Shown here: positions 54,006 to 62,046 of the stretch, in pieces
How positions within the stretch are numbered: position 1 is the first letter of the stretch
How the letters are laid out: every line of letters begins with the position of its first letter
Source: Bacteroides ilei
GTDB lineage: Bacteria; Bacteroidota; Bacteroidia; Bacteroidales; Bacteroidaceae
Direction: 5' to 3'
NCBI RefSeq assembly: GCF_900128495.1
Contig: NZ_LT635801.1
Span: 62,001-126,000, forward strand
DNA: 64,000 nt
Notes under the pieces: model-generated
Told to the model about the DNA's origin: nothing
What the model saw: the letters and a program-made list of their open reading frames with translations, nothing else
Database searches by the model: none
Translations under genes and position numbers: made by a program

Positions 54006-55373
54006 ATGAAAGAGAATTGGAAACAGCAGCTGGCAACAGACAGCTACGGGAATCTTTTCCGCTCCATAAGCAATTATAGGCTCATTTTTACATCGGATGA
54101 AAACTTGAGCATGATAAAGTACGATACCTTTTGTCAGGATGATATATGTTTCTGCTCTTTATTCCATAATGTCAATGGCAATAAAATTGATGAAGAGTCA
54201 GTTGGAAAGATACAAGACTATCTGGAAAGGACATACAAATTATATCTGACGCAAAATAAGATATTTGAAATACTAAAAACAACCTCTTTGGAACGTGGTT
54301 TTAATCCTGTACAGGATTTTATTACCCAAGAAATATGGGATGGGCAACCCCGTATAGCCACAACTATTATTGATTATCTAGGAGCGGAAGATACTCCACT
54401 AGTAAGGGAACAAACAAAGTTATGGTTTGTAGCGGCTGTTGCCCGGGTTTTTACCCCCGGTTGTAAGTTTGACAACGTATTGACTCTGCCTGGTCCCCAG
54501 GGCATAGGAAAAAGTACCTTTTTCAAAACCATCAGTGGAAAGTGGTTCAACGATTCGTTCTCTTTTGCCAGTGGTGACAAGGAGAAGGTAGAAACCATAA
54601 CCAATGGTTGGATTATAGAAATAAGTGAGTTGAACGGTTTAAAACGGGCAAATGACGCAGAGGCAGCCAAAGCTTTTCTGAGCCGCTGTAGTGACTTTAT
54701 GCGTCCTGCATACGGACATAAGGTAGTGGAATTTATGCGGCACAATGTCTTTGCAGCTACTACTAATGAAACAAATTTCCTGCAAGGTGACAATGGAAAC
54801 CGTCGCTGGTGGATAATCCCAGTTAAAGGTAACGGTCATGTATCAGAATGGTTGGATATTTTACAACGTACTGTTCCTCAACTTTGGGCAGAAGCATACG
54901 TCTATTATCGGCAAGGAATGAAACTTTACTTAACACCAGATTTAGAAATCAAAGCAAATGAGGTACAGAGGCAACATTCCAACATTCTTGTTGACCCCAT
55001 CATGGAAGATTTGGAAATGTATTTGGAGCGTGAGATCCCCATCCAATATGCAAGTTGGACTATTCCTAACCGATTGGCTTATCAAAAAGGAGCATACCCA
55101 GATTCCAACTTCAAAATGACCACACTCAATATGGTTTGTGCCCGGCAGATTATAGAGGAACTACCCAATGATATAGTCAGGCGCAATCCGTCTAAGTACA
55201 CATCACAATATATTAATCGCCTGATGTCTATGATTCCTAATTGGAAACGGAGTGATCAGGAGAAGGTCAAGGGGCTGCACCCTGCATATTGCGACAAGAC
55301 TGGACGGACAAAGCATCCTTGGGTGAGAGTAGATACGCCAGGCGAAGAAGCCAGTACAACATTATTATTGTGA
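54006..55373 (+). CDS. VapE-like P-loop ATPase
   Basis: A 455-residue protein of the virulence-associated E type, a helicase-like ATPase usually paired with primase in phages and integrative elements. The Walker A is LPGPQGIGKSTFFKTISGKW (about residues 159-178), the Walker B region is GWIIEISELNGLKRANDAEA and the sensor region HNVFAATTNETNFLQGDNGN leads to RRWWIIPV. An N-terminal YDTFCQDDICFCSLFHN segment and the QEIWDGQPRIATTIIDYLGA helix are typical. It has no attached primase domain. It probably aids replication of the excised element. It lies 5 bases after the DUF3853-like gene. Confidence 0.85.
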   Translation: MKENWKQQLATDSYGNLFRSISNYRLIFTSDENLSMIKYDTFCQDDICFCSLFHNVNGNKIDEESVGKIQDYLERTYKLYLTQNKIFEILKTTSLERGFNPVQDFITQEIWDGQPRIATTIIDYLGAEDTPLVREQTKLWFVAAVARVFTPGCKFDNVLTLPGPQGIGKSTFFKTISGKWFNDSFSFASGDKEKVETITNGWIIEISELNGLKRANDAEAAKAFLSRCSDFMRPAYGHKVVEFMRHNVFAATTNETNFLQGDNGNRRWWIIPVKGNGHVSEWLDILQRTVPQLWAEAYVYYRQGMKLYLTPDLEIKANEVQRQHSNILVDPIMEDLEMYLEREIPIQYASWTIPNRLAYQKGAYPDSNFKMTTLNMVCARQIIEELPNDIVRRNPSKYTSQYINRLMSMIPNWKRSDQEKVKGLHPAYCDKTGRTKHPWVRVDTPGEEASTTLLL

Positions 55374-55518
55374 ACAGAATTTACCATTCAAATTAAGGGA
55401 AAAGACAAATATCATGTCCCTTTGTCCCTCTTTCCCTAAAAAAATAATAAAAACAAAAAGTAGATAAAAAGAAAGTTATAAGATATGCATGGGACATGGG
55501 ACAAAATGAATTGACTGT

Positions 55519-55866
55519 ATGAAAAAGGAAGAGCTAATCAAGCAAATACAAAAGTATGAACCACTACTGGCAAATGCGGTCAGCCATATGGTGGAGTATA
55601 TTCAAGACAATTATTCTGCAGCATATCCAAGCAAGGTACAAACCGAAGCTGTGAACGATTATCTGCGGAGTGTTTATGCTGACGGAGATGGCAGTATGTC
55701 AGAAAAGAATTGTGAACACCGCCGTATCGCTTCACATAAAATCACGATTGCTGCTATTCCTGTTTTGGATAACTACCAACTTGATAAGCTGCAAAATGTA
55801 CTTGACCATATAGCCTACGACAAGGAATATTATATGCCAGATAGAGGATATGGAATGCACCGTTAA
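55519..55866 (+). CDS. small protein of unknown function
   Basis: A 115-residue mainly helical soluble protein. It starts MKKEELIKQIQKYEPLLANA and has a conserved-looking aromatic tail (DKEYYMPDRGYGMHR). No motif or family is recognised. It lies between the VapE-like gene and a winged-helix gene; the 145-base gap before it contains a possible hairpin between agggaaaaga and tctttccct (about 55394-55438), but without a T-run. Confidence 0.6.
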   Translation: MKKEELIKQIQKYEPLLANAVSHMVEYIQDNYSAAYPSKVQTEAVNDYLRSVYADGDGSMSEKNCEHRRIASHKITIAAIPVLDNYQLDKLQNVLDHIAYDKEYYMPDRGYGMHR

Positions 55867-55916
55867 CTTTCTCTTTTGGCTGCACTATTTATAAAAGATC
55901 TTCAAATAAACAGACT

Positions 55917-56342
55917 ATGAAATCAAATTTGAACTATTGTATTGTACTTTCGTCAGAGCAGCTTACGTATCTGTCAGAAAGTAAATACGGCATTGACCGT
56001 ATGAAGATTCTGCACCGCCTTATTGAAAAGGCAGTATTGAAAGAAACTAAGTATGCCATAAAAGGCTTCTCTACGACTTTGCTAGTGGGACAAGCCGTCC
56101 TTTCGGAAGTAGAATTGTCCAGCAAATTGGGTTATGATAAAAAAACTGTATCCCGTGTACTTGACAAGATGAACCAGTTAGGAATTGTCACATCTACACA
56201 AAGCAACCGGACAAGCATCCATACGCTGAAATGTATATCGGCATGGATGCAGGACGGCAACCGAATTGACAATCCTTTCTATGTCCGTTTAAAAGACAGA
56301 CCTGACGATATGGAAGGAATGCCTGTAAACTCAGTTAAATGA
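55917..56342 (+). CDS. winged-helix-like DNA-binding protein
   Basis: A 141-residue protein. Residues about 60-110 read like a winged helix: VLSEVELSSKLGYDKKTVSR, VLDKMNQLGIVTSTQSNRTS then IHTLKCISAW. The N-terminal 55 residues (VLSSEQLTYLSESKYGIDRM) look like a helical partner. It resembles replication-initiator-type or regulatory winged-helix proteins of Bacteroides elements. It could control the mobilization genes downstream. The family is not identified with certainty. Confidence 0.65.
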   Translation: MKSNLNYCIVLSSEQLTYLSESKYGIDRMKILHRLIEKAVLKETKYAIKGFSTTLLVGQAVLSEVELSSKLGYDKKTVSRVLDKMNQLGIVTSTQSNRTSIHTLKCISAWMQDGNRIDNPFYVRLKDRPDDMEGMPVNSVK

Positions 56343-56790
56343 TACGGTTAGTATTTTGTCTGTGTTCCATAGTAAATTGGGATAGCCATATTGAAGAAGA
56401 TTTTCTCAACTATAAGAATCAAGAATGGCATAAAACAAATATAGATACAAAACTTTGTAATGGTATACTTTTGTATTGACACAAGTAATACCTACAGTTT
56501 TGATAAGATAGTTTTTTTTACCCTATTGTTTGTTATATATTATGCTTCTGTTTTACCACAAACTATATCAGAGGAAAAATTCAGTGAAAAATATTTAGAG
56601 TAAATGTCAAGTATAGCAATATCTAAAACGTAACGTGTCCAGAGCGATTATGTGTGGTATTGCAAGAAGTTCCTATGTCGCACAAATTCGCTAAGCTCAT
56701 TCGTACTACATAGGCATTTTTCGGCGGTCGCAAGCTCCCACCGTGTTGTACCTTTTAAATTAAAGACCACTTATAAATGTATAATAAAAC
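56343..56790. other. gene-free region, probable oriT upstream of mobC
   Basis: No gene is visible. The left half is AT-rich. The right half (about 56630-56760) is GC-richer and holds a 7-bp perfect inverted repeat, cctatgt (56672-56678) and acatagg (56708-56714), and a small cggt...accg hairpin just after (56724-56743). An origin of transfer normally lies just upstream of the relaxosome genes, so this is the best candidate. No nic site can be assigned by eye. Confidence 0.5.
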
Positions 56791-57192
56791 ATGAAAAAGA
56801 AAATCGATAATAATACCAATGAAGAGAATAGCAAGAATGCCAAGAAAATTATAAGACGTAACCTGCGGCTTGAAGCTCGTGTAACAGAGAAGGAATATTT
56901 CCAAGCCACAGAACTAGCCAAAACCTGCGGTTTGTCCATAAGTGACTACATACGCCGTACAGCTTTGGGGCAGCATCCACGACAACGACTGTCTGAGCGT
57001 GAAATAGAAGCCCTATGTAGTTTGGCAGATGCAAGGGGTGACCTTATCCGTATTGCAGCAGCCGTTAAGTCCATACAAGCAGATAAACGAGCCATGTATT
57101 TTAGTGATACCAGGTTCGTGGAACAATGGATGATCGCAGCAACGCAACTAATTAATCGCTGGAACCAGATAGAAAATTACCTTACCGAATAA
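56791..57192 (+). CDS. mobC: MobC-like relaxosome accessory protein
   Basis: A 133-residue basic DNA-binding protein. Residues about 25-60 show the ribbon-helix-helix of the MobC family: NLRLEARVTEKEYFQATELA, KTCGLSISDYIRRTAL then GQHP. The helical C-terminus (EALCSLADARGDLIRIAAAV) is typical. MobC-type proteins bind oriT and help the relaxase open and nick the strand. It is followed 14 bases later by the relaxase and preceded by the probable oriT. Confidence 0.88.
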   Translation: MKKKIDNNTNEENSKNAKKIIRRNLRLEARVTEKEYFQATELAKTCGLSISDYIRRTALGQHPRQRLSEREIEALCSLADARGDLIRIAAAVKSIQADKRAMYFSDTRFVEQWMIAATQLINRWNQIENYLTE

Positions 57193-57206
57193 TTTACTTA
57201 CCCATT

Positions 57207-58417
57207 ATGATAGCAAAGGCCTCTACCATATCACATGGAGCGAATGCCATAAGATATTCCGTCAACAAAGAGAAAGCGGATATAGTAAAAGCCAATCTCC
57301 TTCCAGATAATATTTCTCCGGAAGCAATGTATGGGCGAATGATGCTTGTTCAAAAAAATATGCTGAGAAAATCAATAAGGGCAGACCGCTTGGCAGGAAC
57401 GTGATAAGAATTGAAATTTCCCCATCCGAGGAAGAAAGCCGGGGATGGACAATGGACGATTGGTTACGTTTGTCAAATGAGTTCATCCGCGTATTTGATT
57501 CCATAGATCTCTCTGGTAAGACCAAGAGGGCTTCTTCACAGCATACCAACCTCAAGAACTCTCAATACATCGTAGCTCTACACCGGGATTCCCAAAGTGG
57601 CATTTTCCACCTACACATTGATGCTAACCGTGTGGATATGGACGGAAAAATCAATGATAGCCATAAGATTGGCGAGAGGGCTATCATGGCTGCGAACATC
57701 ATCAACGAGAAACGGGGCTGGATACAGTCTGAAGAAATAGGCATACACCATAGGCAGGAAATTTCAAACATCTGTATAGAGATACTTCGCTCTATGGAAA
57801 AATTCAGCTGGCAGCAGTATGAAACAGAACTGAAAAAAAAAGGCTATAAAGTGCATTTACAAGAAAAAGATGGAGGCGGAGTTTATGGCTATTCCATTAA
57901 GCGTGGTAACTCCACCTATAAGTCGTCCGTGTTGGGTATCGGGAGAAACCTGACCCCTTCAAAAATAGAGACTACTTGGGCAAAACTTCATTCGCAGAAA
58001 AGGAAATTTGAATCGAAAGAGCCTACTTCCCGACAAGCACGGACAACTGACAGGACTTCTGTTATACAACCTTCAACTATTTCACAGCCGGTTATGAAAC
58101 ATTATGAAATAATGACAGACGGATATCACAAATTCCACGTGGAGATACCCGAAGCCGCAGACAATATCATTCGTCAAGATTGTTCTTTGGAGGATGCCCA
58201 TCCATTTGCTAAGATTGAAGAGATACAGCACACGGCTCTTTTGCTTTTTGCCGGATATTTGGATGCCGCTACAAGTATGGCAGCATCAAGTGGTGGAGGC
58301 GGTTCTGAAACAGGTGGTTGGGGAAGAGATAAGGACGAGGATGAACTTGAATGGGCACGCCGCTGTGCAAGAATGGCAAATAGTATGTGCAAACGTAAGA
58401 AAGGACTTCACAGATAA
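57207..58417 (+). CDS. MobA-type relaxase, frame shifts at an A7 run
   Basis: The frame from ATG 57207 (MIAKASTISHGANAIRYSVN) ends at a TGA overlapping 57401, and a second frame continues from there. A -1 shift at the A-run 57352-57358 reads YAEKINKGRPLGRNVIRIEI straight into the second frame, so the intact product is about 403 residues. The continuation has YIVALHRDSQSGIFHLHIDA, the His-x-His metal site of Bacteroides BmgA/MobA-like relaxases, and a C-terminal Gly/Ser linker plus basic tail. It should nick oriT and lead the strand in conjugal mobilization. Zero-frame codons A-AAA-AAT fit a slippery heptamer; a one-A deletion or assembly error is equally possible. Confidence 0.75.
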
Positions 58418-58603
58418 ATTAACAATCAAAAAAACATGAATCATGGGAATTAGAAAATCAAAAATCACACCATCAATAAACGTTGATGATATGTTGAAAA
58501 AAGCTGAAATCAGCCATGAAATAGAAACTGAGAAACTGGATGTCGATAAGAGGCTCAAAGAAATATGTGAAATAAAAGAGACTTTGTTGAAAATTCAACA
58601 TGA

Positions 58604-58608
58604 CGATA
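58604..58608 (+). repeat. left copy of IS21 target duplication
   Basis: cgata, repeated at 61229-61233. It is the exact 5-bp duplication that flanks the element. Confidence 0.85.
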
Positions 58609-58729
58609 GCGCTGAATCGGTACCATGCGTAGCACTGTAATCGGTACCATTGTATCGCTCGAATCGGTACCGTCATGACGCTGCAAACGGTACCATATTC
58701 AGTCCTGTAAAAGTTATTGCAAATGTATA

Positions 58730-59461
58730 TTATTTTTTCTTTCTCTGCCTCATGGATTCTCCTTTTAACTCAATTTTGTTTGAGTTAGCCACGAGACGGT
58801 CCATAATTGCATCTGCCAGAGTCGGATCTCCGATATAATCATACCATTTGGAGATGGACAGTTGCGATGCTATAATCATGGATTTTCGCTCGTATCTTTC
58901 TTCCAGGATTTGTAGCAAGGCCAGTCTGGTATTGGTATCCATCGGTTGCAGGCCGAAGTCGTCCAATATGATCAGGTCATTCTTCTCTAATGAAGTAATC
59001 ATTTTAAGGAATGTACCATCAAGCCTGGACAGAGTAATTTTCTCTACCAGCCTGTTCATGTTCAGATAGACCGTCCGGAAGCCCATGGTGCAGGCTTGTC
59101 TGCCGAGGGCGCAGGCCAGGAAGGTCTTTCCGCATCCGCACTTGCCTTGTATCAACAGATTCTCATGTCGGCGTATAAAGGAACAGTCAGCAAGTACGGC
59201 CAGTTGTTCAGCCGTGAAGTTTCGTTCTACCCCACAGGCTACATCTTCAATCATTGCATGATAGCGGAGTTTGCTGGTTCTGAGGAACATTTCTGTCTTA
59301 CGTTCTTTTCTTTCCAGGATTTCCGCCTCTACCATCTTGGCTATGGCAAAATCAAATGACGGACGGTTTTGTACCGGAAGATTCATCAGGGATTCAAGTG
59401 TGTCAGCCATACCCTTCAGTTTCAATTCCTTGAGTTGTACGATGGTTTCTTGTGTATTCAT
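58730..59461 (-). CDS. istB: IstB transposition helper ATPase
   Basis: A 243-residue AAA+ ATPase, taking MNTQETIVQLKELKLKGMAD at 59461 as start; the frame extends 18 codons upstream into the istA tail without family resemblance. Walker A is LLIQGKCGCGKTFLACALGR and Walker B KNDLIILDDFGLQPMD, followed by SKWYDYIGDPTLADAIMDRL. IstB forms assemblies on DNA and activates the IstA transposase at the target. It follows istA by 13 bases. Confidence 0.92.
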   Translation of the reverse strand: MNTQETIVQLKELKLKGMADTLESLMNLPVQNRPSFDFAIAKMVEAEILERKERKTEMFLRTSKLRYHAMIEDVACGVERNFTAEQLAVLADCSFIRRHENLLIQGKCGCGKTFLACALGRQACTMGFRTVYLNMNRLVEKITLSRLDGTFLKMITSLEKNDLIILDDFGLQPMDTNTRLALLQILEERYERKSMIIASQLSISKWYDYIGDPTLADAIMDRLVANSNKIELKGESMRQRKKK

Positions 59462-59474
59462 AATCAACAGGATT

Positions 59475-61040
59475 TTAAATGTTTGCAAAAGCCTTTGCGC
59501 CACGTACATATTCATTCTCGGGCGTGAAGGTTACGGCAGATTGGATTTCAGTTTTGTCAAGATTGCCCTGAAGGATATTCCTGAGCATATTATAAGTAAC
59601 AGTTCCGCTTTCAGACACATGCCTGCAGGCGTTCTCCAGCCTGTCCTTGCCATATTTACGGCGTAGGGCCAATATGCCCTCACATGAACGGTAGGCATGG
59701 CTTACATATTTGGGAGATGCCAGGACTTTCTCCACAGCTTTCCGGGTATAGACTCCGATGGATTCAGCCTCTTCCAGGTAAAAAGCGGCATTCCGTCCCT
59801 TACTGTGAAGATATTCCAGGTGATTCTCCGGCATGTGTGCTTTTTCCGTGGTACGTCCTCCGCTCAAGCATCTGCGGTGTAAGGCTATTCTTGTGTTGTT
59901 CTGATAGATTTCAACCGTTTCCGTATCCCAAAGGACGGTTACCTTTTGACCGACATAGGTGTAAGGCACGCTGTAAAGATGACGTTCTTCCAGTCGGCCG
60001 ACAGTTACATGATAATCGCCCGTGAGCTTGACCTCCTTACGGTAGCGAAAGCGGAAGGGTACATCAGGAAGTTGCCGCAGACTGTCCCGCTCCTGATCTT
60101 CAAAAACCATCCTGCGGCTTTTTCCGGTAGTACGTGAAGGCCGGTCATTAAACTGGTCAGTAAGTTCGAAAATACGGTTGTTGAGTTCATCCAGCGTATG
60201 GAACTCTTCATCCCGGATAGCCGCATAAATATACTGATAGAACTTGTTCACAATGCCTTCTACAACTCCCTTGTCACGTGGCTTTCGTACGCGGCAGGCT
60301 TCCAGCGAAGTCTCATAATAACTGGACCATTCAATGGCTGCATCATTGAAAGTAGGCTCGTAGCGGTCCGACTTTTTCACCCACTGGACCATATTGTCAC
60401 TCTTGCAGACTTCCGGACTCCCTCCAAAATAGGTAACGGCATCCGACAGACCGCTGAAGAAGAATTCCATGCTTGCATGATACATGGCCTTGGCATAAGC
60501 CAGTCCGCTAAAGGGAAGAACACAGCACAAGACCACTACGGAAGCATGTGTATGCGTCCTACGGTCGGTGATATAAAGCTTATCACCGGCAAAGTCTATC
60601 TGCATTTCTCCTCCAGGCATATAGGTATTGTGATAAGAAAGGTTGTGCGCATACTGGTAATCACGGATGTGTTTCTTGAATTGGGTATACCCATAGCCGT
60701 CGGGATGTGTCTTGAGGTACTCCTCATGTAACAGCTGGACAGTCAGATGACGGTGTCTGGCAAGATCCTCGACATAATCCGGCAACAATTCATCCAGTTC
60801 AGTTTTCTGATTTGACGGTTGAGAGACGGGAGGAGACTGAAGCAGGTTGTGGATCTGCTCCTCACTCATTCCGCCTACCGTACTGTAATCAACTTTGGCT
60901 TCATCGGCCAGTTTCTTGTAGCGGTTCAGAACTCCCCGACCTATATGTAGTTGGGCGCATATCTCACGTTGGGGAGTGGAAACCGACAGCATTTGAAATG
61001 CTCTTTTTAATTTCACCATATTCAGTGTTCTGTTTGCCAT
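59475..61040 (-). CDS. istA: IS21 transposase IstA
   Basis: A 521-residue DDE transposase. The N-terminal helix-turn-helix reads LKRAFQMLSVSTPQREICAQ, LHIGRGVLNRYKKLADEA; the rve-type catalytic core starts at PGGEMQIDFAGDKLYITDRR (first Asp), with FGGSPEVCKSDNMVQWVKKS (second Asp) and CRVRKPRDKGVVEGIVNKFY (Glu). The C-terminal beta domain has YHVTVGRLEERHLYSVPYTY. Full length and without frameshift, so the element is probably still active. It binds the ggtacc repeats at the ends. Confidence 0.92.
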   Translation of the reverse strand: MANRTLNMVKLKRAFQMLSVSTPQREICAQLHIGRGVLNRYKKLADEAKVDYSTVGGMSEEQIHNLLQSPPVSQPSNQKTELDELLPDYVEDLARHRHLTVQLLHEEYLKTHPDGYGYTQFKKHIRDYQYAHNLSYHNTYMPGGEMQIDFAGDKLYITDRRTHTHASVVVLCCVLPFSGLAYAKAMYHASMEFFFSGLSDAVTYFGGSPEVCKSDNMVQWVKKSDRYEPTFNDAAIEWSSYYETSLEACRVRKPRDKGVVEGIVNKFYQYIYAAIRDEEFHTLDELNNRIFELTDQFNDRPSRTTGKSRRMVFEDQERDSLRQLPDVPFRFRYRKEVKLTGDYHVTVGRLEERHLYSVPYTYVGQKVTVLWDTETVEIYQNNTRIALHRRCLSGGRTTEKAHMPENHLEYLHSKGRNAAFYLEEAESIGVYTRKAVEKVLASPKYVSHAYRSCEGILALRRKYGKDRLENACRHVSESGTVTYNMLRNILQGNLDKTEIQSAVTFTPENEYVRGAKAFANI

Positions 61041-61228
61041 ATCTTGAGGACGTTTGATTTCTTATGCCTCTAAGATATGAAGTTTGTATTAGGCTACAGA
61101 ACTGAATTGTTTATGATTTTCTTGGTACCGATTCAAGCGCTACAATGGTACCGATTCCTCCGCTATAGCGGTACCGGTTCCTCCGCTATGATGGTACCGA
61201 TTCGTGCGCTACGATGGTACCGTTTGAC

Positions 61229-61233
61229 CGATA
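61229..61233 (+). repeat. right copy of IS21 target duplication
   Basis: cgata, matching 58604-58608. Confidence 0.85.
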
Positions 61234-61647
61234 CTATCATTCAACAAAACCTTCAGGATGCCATTAAAGCCGAAGGTAATGCTTCAGTGGTGTTGAAGAA
61301 GGCTATCAGTAACTCCAATAGCATTGTTAATGGCATTTGCAATGCTATTGTAAAAGCCGAGCAAAATACAGAATTTAGAGCAACTATAAAATCTGAACAT
61401 TTTGCCCAACTTCAACAACTCCTAAACCTGTCTGTCAAAACATGGGAAACCATGTTGGAGAATCATCGTTCCGAACAGACGAAAATGTTAACGGACCATG
61501 AATCTAATATACGCAAAATTCTCAAACGAAATGAAGGTATCTGGTTCTCAGATTTCTGGATGAAAGTTTTGGTGATATTTTTGTTCGTTTATACGCTGGT
61601 ATTAGGATTGATTGCATATTGTGCCACTTGAATCCTCGCACGTTAAT

Positions 61648-61692
61648 ATAATAACATTCTATTATTCAATGTTATTATAATTATTTTTCCTT
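61648..61692 (+). terminator. terminator after the mobilization genes
   Basis: ataataacatt (61648-61658) and aatgttattat (61668-61678) form a perfect 11-bp stem followed by a T-rich run. It ends the mob operon and faces the leftward TerB-like gene. Confidence 0.8.
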
Positions 61693-61740
61693 TTTTATTC
61701 ATGTAATATTGATATATTACCAAATGCACTAAAAATACTG

Positions 61741-62046
61741 TCAAATAAAAAATCGGTTTATGATTTCTGTTTCCTTAGGGTGTATTATTCCATCTGCTTC
61801 AACCATTCCAACGAATAAAACCTTAGATAGAATTTTATTCTCATCAGTCATTCCACTGATTATAAGTTTAGTTTGTATATCATCAATATTGGAAATGTCC
61901 TCTATATCATTGATTGTTATGGAAAAATCACTATATGTTTTATCCATGTATATCTCCTCTTTGGGATGAATGATACCATCTGCTTTCATAATGTGTGAAA
62001 GAACTTTTATGATGGCGTATTTTTCTATTGTTGTGAAATTATTCAT
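61741..62046 (-). CDS. small TerB-like protein
   Basis: A 101-residue protein with a duplicated short motif: residues about 22-30 read ADGIIHPKE and about 84-92 again ADGIIHPKE. This acidic Asp-Gly-x-x-His-Pro-x-Glu signature is typical of TerB/tellurite-resistance-type helical bundles. Each copy is followed by an amphipathic helix, and no signal peptide is present. The start ATG overlaps the helicase stop in an ATGA arrangement (62043-62046), so it is translationally coupled. TerB-like domains occur in several stress and defence gene sets; a regulatory or metal-binding role with the helicase is inferred. Confidence 0.75.
   Translation of the reverse strand: MNNFTTIEKYAIIKVLSHIMKADGIIHPKEEIYMDKTYSDFSITINDIEDISNIDDIQTKLIISGMTDENKILSKVLFVGMVEADGIIHPKETEIINRFFI

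Larger units (their letters stand above)
58609..61228 (-). mobile_element. IS21-family insertion sequence
   Basis: A 2620-bp element with istA and istB on the minus strand. The ends carry arrays of a repeat containing ggtacc at 23- to 24-base spacing: four at the left (58619, 58643, 58666, 58689) and five, inverted in orientation, at the right (61124, 61147, 61170, 61193, 61216). It is flanked by a 5-bp cgata duplication and lies inside a mobilization gene. Confidence 0.92.
58443..61631 (+). pseudogene. membrane-anchored mobilization protein interrupted by IS21
   Basis: The gene starts at 58443 (MGIRKSKITPSINVDDMLKK) and is cut after 58608 by an IS21-family element; it resumes at 61234. Removing 58609-61233 restores one frame, reading IQHDDTIIQQNLQDAIKA across the joint, for a protein of 187 residues. 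The N-terminal part is a charged coiled coil; the C-terminus has one membrane helix (FWMKVLVIFLFVYTLVLGLI). This layout resembles small MobB-like proteins encoded after Bacteroides relaxases, which anchor the relaxosome to the membrane. The element is probably less mobile in this strain. Confidence 0.82.
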
